From positions 1 through 64,000 of the forward strand of contig CAVWXP010000009.1 of NCBI GenBank assembly GCA_963759175.1: DNA of 64,000 nt. The letters are read 5' to 3'. This DNA is from SZUA-442 sp963759175 (lineage in GTDB: Bacteria; Actinomycetota; Acidimicrobiia; Spongiisociales; UBA5794). Under the pieces are notes generated by a model. That model made no database searches and was not told where the DNA came from. It worked only from the letters and a program-made list of their open reading frames with translations. Below are positions 56,709 through 64,000 of this stretch, piece after piece (positions within the stretch are counted from its first letter, which is position 1; every line of letters begins with the position of its first letter). A program made the translations under genes and the position numbers.

Positions 56709-57674
56709 GACGCACCTTTCAGCGGTTCCCACCAGTCCCGACGATCCCGGTACCACGCGATGGTCTCCGCGAGGTGGGCGGAGAAGTCGTGCTCGGGCTT
56801 CCATCCGAGCGCACGCACCTTGGATGAATCGACGGCGTATCGCAGGTCGTGGCCGAGTCGGTCCTCGACCCGCTCGATCATCTGCTCGTCGTGGTCGAGG
56901 GCCTCGAGGATGCGGTGCGTGAGGTCGAGGTTCGACAGCTGGGCATTGGCCCCGATGTTGTACACCTCGCCGCTCCCACCCGCATCGACGAGCAGGTGGA
57001 GGGCTGCGGTGTGGTCATCGACGTGCAGCCAGTCGCGTTCGTTGCGTCCGTCGCCGTACAGGGGTACTCGTCGACCGTCGAGCAGGTTGGTGACGAACAG
57101 AGGGATCACCTTCTCGGGGAACTGGTAGGGACCGTAGTTGTTCGTGCACCGGGTGACGACCACGTCGTACCCGTAGGTCGTGTGATACGACAACGCGAGG
57201 AGGTCGGACCCGGCTTTCGAGGACGAGTACGGGCTGGACGGGATCCAAGGGAGCCGACTCATCGGGGAATCCCTCGGCCACCGAACCGTAGACCTCATCC
57301 GTGGAGACATGGACGAACCTCGGCACGTTGTGGCGCAACGCAGCCTCGAGCAGGACACCCGTTCCCACCACATTGGTCTCGAGGAACACACTCGGCCCCG
57401 CAATGGAGCGGTCGACATGGCTCTCGGCCGCGAAATGGACCACGACGTCGTGACCGGCCATGACACGGTCGACGACCTCTGGGTCACGGATGTCGGCGTG
57501 CACGAGCGTGTGGCGACCGAGGGCGTCGAGTTCGGCGACCGTCGCGGGCACGCCTGCGTAGGTCAAGGCATCGAGATTCGTCACATGGGCGTCGGGTTCG
57601 GCGCGCAGCACGCGCCGGATGAAGTTCGAGCCGATGAATCCGGCTCCGCCGGTGACAAGGTACCTACGGCTCAT
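56705..57674 (-). CDS. rfbB: dTDP-glucose 4,6-dehydratase (one frameshift)
   Basis: Second step of dTDP-rhamnose synthesis. MSRRYLVTGGAGFIGSNFIR, FAAESHVDRSIAGPSVF, VHVSTDEVYGSVAEG, then in the next frame SPYSSSKAGSDLLALSYH (catalytic Tyr/Lys), RCTNNYGPYQFPEKVIPLF and ERDWLHVDDH. The break at about 57240 is one surplus C in a CCC run: dropping it restores APLDPSSPYSSSKAG exactly as in all RfbB proteins. In a coherent rhamnose operon with overlapping neighbours, this is most simply a sequence error. Start ATG 57674. Confidence 0.93.
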
Positions 57675-57696
57675 GTGATCGTGCCTCCGCGCCGGC

Positions 57697-58248
57697 TCAA
57701 GCGAACACCTCGGCGTCTGCAAGGGGTTGGGCGAGCGCGTCCTTGGGCGATACCAGCGGCGGCTCGCCACCGACAGGCCACTCGATTCCGATCTCGGGAT
57801 CGTCCCAGAGGATCGAACGCTCGGCCGCCGGATCGTAGTAGTCGGTCGTCTTGTACAACAGCTCAGCACCATCGGACAGGGCCAGGAAACCGTGGGCGAA
57901 GCCCTCAGGGATCCACAGCTGCCGATGGTTCTCCGCGGTCAACTCGATCCCGAACCACGCACCGAATGTCGGCGATGATCGACGAATATCGACCGCCACG
58001 TCGAAGACCGCCCCGCTGATGCAACTGACCAGCTTGCCCTGTGGCGAGGGACTCACCTGGTAGTGGAGTCCGCGCAGCACGCCTCGTAGCGAGCGGGACT
58101 GGTTGTCCTGGACGAAGCGAACCTCGTATCCGACCACATCGTTGAATCGACGATGGTTCCACCGCTCGAGGAAGTGTCCACGATCGTCCTCGAAGACCTT
58201 GGGCTGGAGCAGCTCGAGGCCCTCAATCGCCGGATGGGCAGCGCTCAC
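57697..58248 (-). CDS. rfbC: dTDP-4-dehydrorhamnose 3,5-epimerase
   Basis: Third step of dTDP-rhamnose synthesis, a cupin. 183 residues. Markers: KVFEDDRGHFLERWN, FVQDNQSRSLRGVLRGLHYQ with the catalytic His, GKLVSCISGAVFDVAVDIR, WIPEGFAHGFLAL and YKTTDYYDPAAERSILWDD. GTG 58248 overlaps the stop of the tandem glycosyltransferase (GTGA). 22 bp separate it from rfbB. Confidence 0.95.
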   Translation of the reverse strand: MSAAHPAIEGLELLQPKVFEDDRGHFLERWNHRRFNDVVGYEVRFVQDNQSRSLRGVLRGLHYQVSPSPQGKLVSCISGAVFDVAVDIRRSSPTFGAWFGIELTAENHRQLWIPEGFAHGFLALSDGAELLYKTTDYYDPAAERSILWDDPEIGIEWPVGGEPPLVSPKDALAQPLADAEVFA

Positions 58249-60122
58249 GGTCGTCCCTCGTCCGACCACTCGTTCGCCGGGAGAACGCCCGGGTCCGTGG
58301 GGACGCCCTTCGTGGTGACGACGCGCGGAGCGAGGCGCACCGAGAGTTGGTCGGTCGTATCGATGATCCCGAACTCACCGAGGTACGGCTGCTCCGCGAG
58401 CGGATGGAAGTAGGGGTCGGTGCTCTCCGCGATGCCGGGCCAACGAAACCTCATGCGGTTGATCGTGTACCCGTTGCCGGCATCCACATCGCCCCGCGAT
58501 GCCGATTCGTGGTGGAGCAACGGGAACATCGGCTCGTAGACGATCACCCCACCCAGGTGGCGCGTGAGCTTGAGGCACAGGTCCACATCCTGGAAGTCGG
58601 TGGGGAGGATCTCCTCGAATCCTCCCACGGCATCGAAAGCTGCACGACGCACGAGCAGGCACGCCGCCGTCACACCGGTGACCTCGTGGGCCGAGTCGTG
58701 AGGGTCGCCCAGGCGGGGTTGATTCTCGAGACCACCCGAGAAGTGCCATCCGATGTGCCCTGAGCCCACAGCAACACCACCATGCTGGATCGTTTGCCTG
58801 TCCTCGTACAGGAGCTCGGTGCCGACAGCGACGACGTCGGGATCGTTGAACCATCCCACCATCTGGATCAACCAGCGACGATGGAGCACCTCGACGTCGT
58901 TGTTGAGGAACAGCAGATGCTCGGCCGACGGGCCGGCGTCGGCTCCGATGTTGCACAATCGGCTGAAGTTGAACGCATCGTCGTGACGAACCACCGTTAC
59001 GTCGGACCTGCCAGCCATCCGCTCGAGGTAGGACACCGTGGCCGGCTCGCGACTTCCGTTGTCGACGATGACGACATGCAGGTCGATCCCATCGGTCCGC
59101 TCGAGGAGCGAAGAGAGGGTCACCTCGAGGAGGTCCACCCGGTCGCGGGTCGGCACCACCACCTTGACGAGGGGGGCCGCATCCGGCACGTCCCACTGCA
59201 CGGCGTACTTGAACGGAACGCCGCGCCCCAACGTTGCCGTTGCCGGCCATTGGCGGCGCTCGATGGCGCGTCCCACCGCCGTGAGGCCCGCCGCCTCCGC
59301 ATAGGGTTTGGCGGACGGGTCGTCCGCCGTCGAGGCGGCTGAGCGCCGCCAGAGGTACAGGACGCTGGGGATGTGGACCACGGTCATGGGCTCCTCCGAC
59401 AGGCGGATGAGGAAGTCGTGGTCCTGGGCTCCACTCGAATCGTCGGTCAGACCACCGACACGTCGGGCGAGTTCGGCACGGACGACCGAGAGGTGTGAGA
59501 TGTAGTTGTACCCGAGCAGGAGACGGGGTGACCACGACGGCTTGAGGACGCGATCGGTGATGACGCCATCGTCGTCCACCTTCGCCTCGTCCGTGTAGAT
59601 GAGATCGGCGACGCCGGTGCTGGTCGCCACCCACTCGAGGGCCGTACGCACGAGCAGGTCGTCCTGGTCCATGAACGCGATGAACGTGCCAGTCGCCGCT
59701 TCGATACCGGTGTTGGTCGCAGCGGCGATACCGCCATTCTGCTCGCGGGTGACAACTCGTATGCGCTCATCGGATGCGGAGAACGCCGCCAGCAGATCTG
59801 CGACGTGGGCGCTCGGTGAGGCGTCATTCACGAGCACCATCTCCCACCGGCCGTACGTCTGCGATCGCACGGACGCCACGCATGCCCGGATGTGGTGCTC
59901 CTGGGGTTCGTACACCGGAACGACGATGGAGATGAGGTCGTCCCCCACGTGTCCGGTGGGAGAGGTCGCCTCGTGGACCAGGATCCAGTCGTGGGCCGTC
60001 ACCGGGTTGCGTGGCACACTGCTGCCCGCGACCTTCCATCGCAGCCACGACCAGGCGATGCCCATCGCACGGCCGAAGCCGACATCGCTGATCAACGCAC
60101 CGAGTCGTCGAATGCGGCTCAT
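58245..60122 (-). CDS. Tandem-domain GT2 glycosyltransferase
   Basis: 625-residue protein with two GT-A domains. The first begins at about residue 62 with LISIVVPVYEPQEHHIRACV, VLVNDASPSAHVADLL and metal motif FIAFMDQDDLLVRTALEW. The second begins near residue 310 with VKVVVPTRDRVDLLEVTLSS, VVIVDNGSREPATVSYLE, HLLFLNNDVEVLHRRW and FQDVDLCLKLTRHLGG. This two-domain layout is common in enzymes adding rhamnose or galactose to surface glycans. Directly upstream of rfbC with a 4-nt overlap, so a rhamnosyltransferase role is likely but inferred. Confidence 0.9.
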   Translation of the reverse strand: MSRIRRLGALISDVGFGRAMGIAWSWLRWKVAGSSVPRNPVTAHDWILVHEATSPTGHVGDDLISIVVPVYEPQEHHIRACVASVRSQTYGRWEMVLVNDASPSAHVADLLAAFSASDERIRVVTREQNGGIAAATNTGIEAATGTFIAFMDQDDLLVRTALEWVATSTGVADLIYTDEAKVDDDGVITDRVLKPSWSPRLLLGYNYISHLSVVRAELARRVGGLTDDSSGAQDHDFLIRLSEEPMTVVHIPSVLYLWRRSAASTADDPSAKPYAEAAGLTAVGRAIERRQWPATATLGRGVPFKYAVQWDVPDAAPLVKVVVPTRDRVDLLEVTLSSLLERTDGIDLHVVIVDNGSREPATVSYLERMAGRSDVTVVRHDDAFNFSRLCNIGADAGPSAEHLLFLNNDVEVLHRRWLIQMVGWFNDPDVVAVGTELLYEDRQTIQHGGVAVGSGHIGWHFSGGLENQPRLGDPHDSAHEVTGVTAACLLVRRAAFDAVGGFEEILPTDFQDVDLCLKLTRHLGGVIVYEPMFPLLHHESASRGDVDAGNGYTINRMRFRWPGIAESTDPYFHPLAEQPYLGEFGIIDTTDQLSVRLAPRVVTTKGVPTDPGVLPANEWSDEGRP

Positions 60123-61084
60123 GACGGCGACCCTTCCGCAAGCCGGGCATCGAAGGCAGAGGCTGCGCGGTCGTACGCCAGCCGAGCCTCGAGCTCGAGC
60201 GCTGCGATCCTGCGGTGGTAGTCATCGTTCAGTCGATGCTCACGAGCCTCGTATTCGACTCGGAGTGCAGCCCGCTCTGCGGCGGCTTCGCCCTCCAACG
60301 TTGCCTTCAGGGCGTCGAGCTCGGACAGGAACTCCGTGCGCTGGGCTTCGGCCGCCCGCCCCTCGTCGGCTTGGTTGCGAACGGCCTCGCCAAGGGTTGC
60401 GAACACCTTTCGTACGGCCACTGCGGTCTCATCGGTCGATCCCAGGAGCGCAGCGACCGATGCCGACTGGGACGCACCGATTCCCGCAACGCCGAGTCCG
60501 TGGGAGTGGTCGAAGGTGAACGTGGAGTGCGCCGCCTCGATCTCCTGCCACAAACGGTAGACACCGAATCCTCGCTCCCGTACGGCGACGTCGTGGAACA
60601 GGACGATCCCGCGATCCGAGAGCTTGGGGAGCCACGACTCGAAGTCGTGCTTCACGGACTCGTACGTGTGATGACCGTCGATGTGGAGTAGATCGATCTC
60701 GCCATCGCTGAAGTGGTCGACGGCGTCATCGAATGTGGACCGCACGAGCGATGCAAAGCGCCCGTAGTAGCGGGCGTTGTGCTCGGACACGCGGGTGAAC
60801 ACGTCCTCGCCGTACACACCGGAGTGCTCATCGCCCACCCATGTATCGACGGCGTACGCCGAGCAATCGAGGTCGAGGGCGTCTGCCATCTGGCAAAGGG
60901 CGAAGAAGGAGTTCCCATAGTGTGCACCGAGCTCGACGACCGTGCGCGGGCGCGCGGCGGAAACGATCCAGAAAGCGAACGGAATGTGCCCCGTCCATGC
61001 GGGAGTGTCACCGATCAGCCAACGGGGTTGCGTGAAGATGCCGACATCGCGAGGGAGCACGACGGGGAATTCAGGCTGGTTCAT
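60119..61084 (-). CDS. Class I SAM methyltransferase with C-terminal coiled coil
   Basis: 321-residue protein. Residues 1-210 form a Rossmann-type methyltransferase of the Methyltransf_24/cephalosporin-hydroxylase-like group: TVVELGAHYGNSFFALCQ, AVDTWVGDEHSGVYGED, IDLLHIDGHHTYESVKHD and RGIVLFHDVAVRERGFGVY. From about residue 225 to the end it is highly charged heptad-like helix (ELDALKATLEGEAAAERAAL, HRLNDDYHRRIAALELEARL), probably a coiled coil. The start at 61084 overlaps the YfhO-like stop by 14 nt, and the tandem GT2 begins with an ATGA overlap. It may methylate the glycan end, with the coiled coil scaffolding or measuring; that is inference. Confidence 0.82.
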   Translation of the reverse strand: MNQPEFPVVLPRDVGIFTQPRWLIGDTPAWTGHIPFAFWIVSAARPRTVVELGAHYGNSFFALCQMADALDLDCSAYAVDTWVGDEHSGVYGEDVFTRVSEHNARYYGRFASLVRSTFDDAVDHFSDGEIDLLHIDGHHTYESVKHDFESWLPKLSDRGIVLFHDVAVRERGFGVYRLWQEIEAAHSTFTFDHSHGLGVAGIGASQSASVAALLGSTDETAVAVRKVFATLGEAVRNQADEGRAAEAQRTEFLSELDALKATLEGEAAAERAALRVEYEAREHRLNDDYHRRIAALELEARLAYDRAASAFDARLAEGSPS

Positions 61085-63824
61085 CGGGCTCCTCATCGGT
61101 CGTCGTGAGCCGGCGAACCGACCGCGCGCGTACTGCCGCTATCCCCAACATCGACAACGATAGTAGGACTGCCGAGGCCGAGATGATCGAGCCCGCGGGC
61201 GCACCGGGCGGCACGTGACGGAGTTCGACCGTGTGCGTGCCCTTCCGCACCGCAATGGCACCGAAGGCATGATCGGCATCGAGGATGGGAACCGATTCGC
61301 CGTCGAGGGTCGCCACCCAGTCGGTCTGGATGCTCTCGGCTACGACCACGAAGCCTGCGCCGTCGGCGACGACTTCGAGTGAGATCGCACCTCCTGTGTC
61401 GCTCAGAACCGAGATGCTTCCAGCTCCGCCAGAGGTTTGGGCGCTGCCGCCATCGAGGATCACCGTTCCTCCGTCGATGCCCTCACCGAGCAGGCGGAGC
61501 CTCGCGGTCTCGTTGGCCACGACCAGTGCCTCCGACGCCCACCGGATGCGCTCGAGCACACCGAGTCGCTCGTAGATCGGCATCGCGTCCGAAAGGACCA
61601 ACCGGAGGTTGTCGGCCTCCGCGTAGGTGATGTCGAACACCGGCACTCCGTCCGTAGTGGAGACGACTGGCACCGCCGTATCCCCTTCGTATCGCAATCG
61701 GAGGCGAACCACGGCCTGATCCTCGGGAATCGCGATGTGGAGGGGCCCTTCGCTCAGGTACTTGTCGATGCGACGTGATCCGGCGCTCACCACGGCTCCG
61801 GTCGGATCGAGGCCTTCGAGGATGAACTCGTCGGCCCGGGTCCCCGGGTCGAAACCCGCCACGATCGACAGGGACACGCCGCGGGGAATCGAGATGGCAT
61901 CGACCTCGAACACGGATCCGCCGTCGATCGGCATGGTCGTGTCCGGTTCACCGAGCCGGATCGAGGACCCTGCGAGGGCGATGCGGGGATCGGTTGCGAA
62001 GTAGCGGGCCGACATGCGGTCGAGGACCGGCGAGACTCCGACATCGGGCCGAGATGCGAGGATCGAGAACGTGGGACTTGCGTCCATGACGTCGGGGTCG
62101 ATCACCTCGAGGAGGTCCTGCCATTCCTCGTCGTGGAATGCGTGTCCGGTCACCGATCGGATGCCGAAGTACGCCGTGGTGCTCGGATACAGGGCGAGGC
62201 CGGCCACGACCACGCGCTCATCGCCTATGCGCTCGGATATGAACGCGTGGGTCGAAGTCGTCGGATAGAACTGCTCGACCGGTATCTGCGGCCAGAACGG
62301 GCCTGCGAACATCGTCGCCTCGAGGGCGATCACCAACGGAACGACGACCACGAAGCCGACTCGGGCGCGGGCGTGGGAGACATGCGCCATGCCCAACGCC
62401 GCAAGGGTGACCACTGCGATGATGCCCGCAACGATGAGTCGGTCCCGCAGGTAGTCGGTCTGTAGATTGGCCTCTGCCATCTGCCATGCGCGCAGGAGCG
62501 CCCCACCGGCGATGGCTCCGACAGCACCGAGGGCGATGGCGAGCATCGAGCGACGCCCCCAACGAGACCGCTCGGGGACACCACGCAGCACCGCCTCGAA
62601 TCCGATTGCCGCCACCACAGCGAGGAGGAACCCCAGGACGGATCTGAGCCTCCCGACGAAGTTCAGGCCGAACAGGGGGGTCTTCTGGAGGAGTTCGAGC
62701 AGTGGTCCCCCGATCCACATGAGACTCGCTGCGACTGCCGCGGCGCCCACGAAGTACCACAGGACGGAAGGACGGACGACGGAGCGTCCGTAGACGAGCG
62801 CGGCGACGACCAACACGACCGCTGCGATACCGATGAAGCTCTGGATCTCGATGTAGTTGATGGGTCCGAAGTAGTTCCGGTCGACCGGCGATCCGAAGGC
62901 GTTGGGAACCACCAGTGTGGCGATGGTGCGGATCGGCAGGTGGATGCCCGACGCCTGAGCGCGCTCGGTCAGGTCCTGGGCGACGAGCGACCCGTAGAAC
63001 GGCACCAGCTGCACAGCGGCCACCGCCGTCCCGACGATGACACCCGCGCCGAGGACGACCAGGCGACCCGCAGCGACGCGGATCTCGCTGATCGAGAGCG
63101 CTCGAACCACGGCGTAGGCGCCGCCGAAGGCGAGTCCGTAGCCCGTGACGCTGGGAAAGCCCTCGAACCACATCGTCGCGACCACGGCGACGAGCGGTAG
63201 TGCCCACACCGCTTTTCGCTTCACGAACACCATCTCGATCGACCAGAACAATGCAGCGACGAGCGCGCCGACATGGGTCTGATGCCAGTTGTTCCACGCC
63301 ACCTGAAAGCCACTGAACGCAAAGATCAACCCTCCCACGATGGAACTCGCGCGGTGGAGGCCATGGAGGCGCAGGAACCAGGCGGTGAATCCGATGGCTA
63401 CGGCCAATTCGAGGACCTTCGAGACGGCCGGGGCATACCAGAGCGGAAGTATCCAGAACGGCAGGTTGAGGGCCGAGAAGACACCCGCATTGCGAATGGA
63501 TGCGAACGCCGTCCCACCGAGCTGCAACGGATTCCAGGTGGGCAGCGATGGCCCGAGCATCGATCGCATGGCCGCCTTCTCAGGCATGATGGTGTCGACG
63601 GTGTCCCCGACGAGCGGATTCGTCGGAACGACGCCATCGGGCGGAAGGCTGCGCCACGGCGCGAAGCTCTCCATGATGTCGGCGCCATAGAACGACCGCA
63701 GGCCCAGCAGCGACAGGCCCAGGACGACGGCGACCACGACGACGACCGCCGCGATCACAACGCCTGATGCGATACGTCCCGCATCGTCGTCGACGGTTGC
63801 GGCCCCTTCGTGTGGATCTCCCAT
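61071..63824 (-). CDS. YfhO-family large membrane protein
   Basis: Intact 917-residue membrane protein of the YfhO (PF09586-type) group, GT-C-like proteins linked to glycosylation of cell-wall polymers. About 13 membrane segments in the first 500 residues: VVVVVAVVLGLSLLGLRSFY, then the periplasmic loop FYGADIMESFAPWRS and NPLVGDTVD, GLIFAFSGFQVAWNNWHQTH, YGPINYIEIQ-type loop and others. An extracytoplasmic beta-rich region (SVTGHAFHDEEWQDLLEVID, WVATLDGESVPILDADHAFG) is closed by a last helix IISASAVLLSLSMLGIAAV. A broken relative lies at 16210-18933. First gene of the rhamnose-linked run; a short GCGGGC hairpin (63851-63865) and TAGGCT box precede it. Confidence 0.85.
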   Translation of the reverse strand: MGDPHEGAATVDDDAGRIASGVVIAAVVVVVAVVLGLSLLGLRSFYGADIMESFAPWRSLPPDGVVPTNPLVGDTVDTIMPEKAAMRSMLGPSLPTWNPLQLGGTAFASIRNAGVFSALNLPFWILPLWYAPAVSKVLELAVAIGFTAWFLRLHGLHRASSIVGGLIFAFSGFQVAWNNWHQTHVGALVAALFWSIEMVFVKRKAVWALPLVAVVATMWFEGFPSVTGYGLAFGGAYAVVRALSISEIRVAAGRLVVLGAGVIVGTAVAAVQLVPFYGSLVAQDLTERAQASGIHLPIRTIATLVVPNAFGSPVDRNYFGPINYIEIQSFIGIAAVVLVVAALVYGRSVVRPSVLWYFVGAAAVAASLMWIGGPLLELLQKTPLFGLNFVGRLRSVLGFLLAVVAAIGFEAVLRGVPERSRWGRRSMLAIALGAVGAIAGGALLRAWQMAEANLQTDYLRDRLIVAGIIAVVTLAALGMAHVSHARARVGFVVVVPLVIALEATMFAGPFWPQIPVEQFYPTTSTHAFISERIGDERVVVAGLALYPSTTAYFGIRSVTGHAFHDEEWQDLLEVIDPDVMDASPTFSILASRPDVGVSPVLDRMSARYFATDPRIALAGSSIRLGEPDTTMPIDGGSVFEVDAISIPRGVSLSIVAGFDPGTRADEFILEGLDPTGAVVSAGSRRIDKYLSEGPLHIAIPEDQAVVRLRLRYEGDTAVPVVSTTDGVPVFDITYAEADNLRLVLSDAMPIYERLGVLERIRWASEALVVANETARLRLLGEGIDGGTVILDGGSAQTSGGAGSISVLSDTGGAISLEVVADGAGFVVVAESIQTDWVATLDGESVPILDADHAFGAIAVRKGTHTVELRHVPPGAPAGSIISASAVLLSLSMLGIAAVRARSVRRLTTTDEEPDEPA

Positions 63825-63917
63825 GGCGTCCGCAAGCCTATGGACAGCAAGCGGGCAACGCCCGCGATCACGACGACCTACCGATCATTGGGGGATGCAG
63901 CATCTAAGGTCGCCGCG

Positions 63918-64000
63918 GTGGACACGCCGAGCAACGATCGCGAACCGAAGGCTCCGGCCCCGAACCCATCGCGCCGGTCACGTTCGATCGGCGTGATCGT
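63918..64000 (+). CDS. Start of an unidentified gene running off the window
   Basis: GTG at 63918 opens a frame to the window end reading VDTPSNDREPKAPAPNPSRR, with a hydrophobic start SIGVIV at the edge. The GTG lies 7 nt after TAAGGT, the leaderless pattern seen at other starts here. Divergent from the YfhO-like gene. Too short to identify; a basic tail followed by a helix suggests a membrane protein. Confidence 0.4.
   Translation, partial: MDTPSNDREPKAPAPNPSRRSRSIGVI

Noticed and set aside
55009..56715. A 568-residue rfbD product
   Set aside because: The first half is Arg/Pro-rich out-of-frame read-through of rfbA; the GTG at 55845 overlaps the rfbA stop and begins the true SDR fold.

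Overview
The window is GC-rich DNA with densely packed genes, frequent GTG/TTG starts, ATGA/GTGA stop-start overlaps and TAnnnT boxes placed 5-8 nt before start codons (leaderless-type promoters). Together with the gene content (DUF3048 lipoprotein, KorAB without a fused ferredoxin, Thr/Pro-rich surface proteins), this points to a high-GC actinomycete. My best guess, from recognition only, is an Acidimicrobiia-like lineage.

Layout. 1-7.5 kb: housekeeping genes (AlkD-type glycosylase, flippase, DUF3048 lipoprotein, amidase, 2-oxoacid:ferredoxin oxidoreductase KorA/KorB). 7.6-16 kb: cell-wall proteins (VanW, SpoIID, L,D-transpeptidase, M23 peptidase), each joined to the same repeat domain, with glycosyltransferase genes between them. 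16.2-18.9 kb: a badly frameshifted YfhO-type membrane protein. 18.9-23.9 kb: three consecutive secreted proteins (subtilisin, CAP, GH26-like) ending in almost identical repeat cassettes. 23.9-30.7 kb: glycosyltransferases, GDP-mannose dehydratase, a Thr-rich membrane protein and a chain-length/BY-kinase-like protein. 30.8-34.4 kb: a Calx-beta surface protein. 34.5-40.3 kb: nucleotide-sugar dehydrogenase, WecG-type transferase, O-antigen-ligase-like protein, GMC oxidoreductase. 40.3-42.9 kb: TolB/cadherin-like surface protein. 43.1-63.8 kb: one glycosyltransferase on the plus strand, then a long minus-strand polysaccharide locus holding an acetamido-sugar set (aminotransferase, oxidoreductase, acetyltransferase), a GT87-like protein, a secreted PIG-L deacetylase, an epimerase, the polyprenyl-phosphate sugar transferase, dTDP-rhamnose genes rfbDABC, a tandem GT2 enzyme, a coiled-coil methyltransferase and an intact YfhO-type protein.

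How it fits together. The right two thirds make nucleotide sugars (GDP-6-deoxymannose intermediate, a UDP-uronate, an acetamido sugar, dTDP-rhamnose), assemble them on a lipid carrier and control chain length. Scattered through this locus are ten secreted proteins with unrelated catalytic or adhesive parts. All share one module of four full units of about 47-53 residues (FGNPGD...GD[WF]DGDG...YRxS) plus a split fifth unit. I infer a five-bladed, calcium-binding propeller that may hold the enzymes on the surface glycan. Three cassettes (subfamily A) are nearly identical to each other in DNA, and so are three others (subfamily B). Both sets have codon use unlike their neighbours, indicating recent copying or gene conversion.

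Caveat. Many otherwise full-length genes, including conserved rfbB, are broken by single-base length changes. Where I could resolve them by eye, most look like one extra base, often in a short homopolymer. Much of this could be sequence error, so genes called broken here may be intact in the organism. No rRNA, tRNA, CRISPR array, insertion sequence or prophage was recognised, and no gene-free stretch exceeds about 300 bases.
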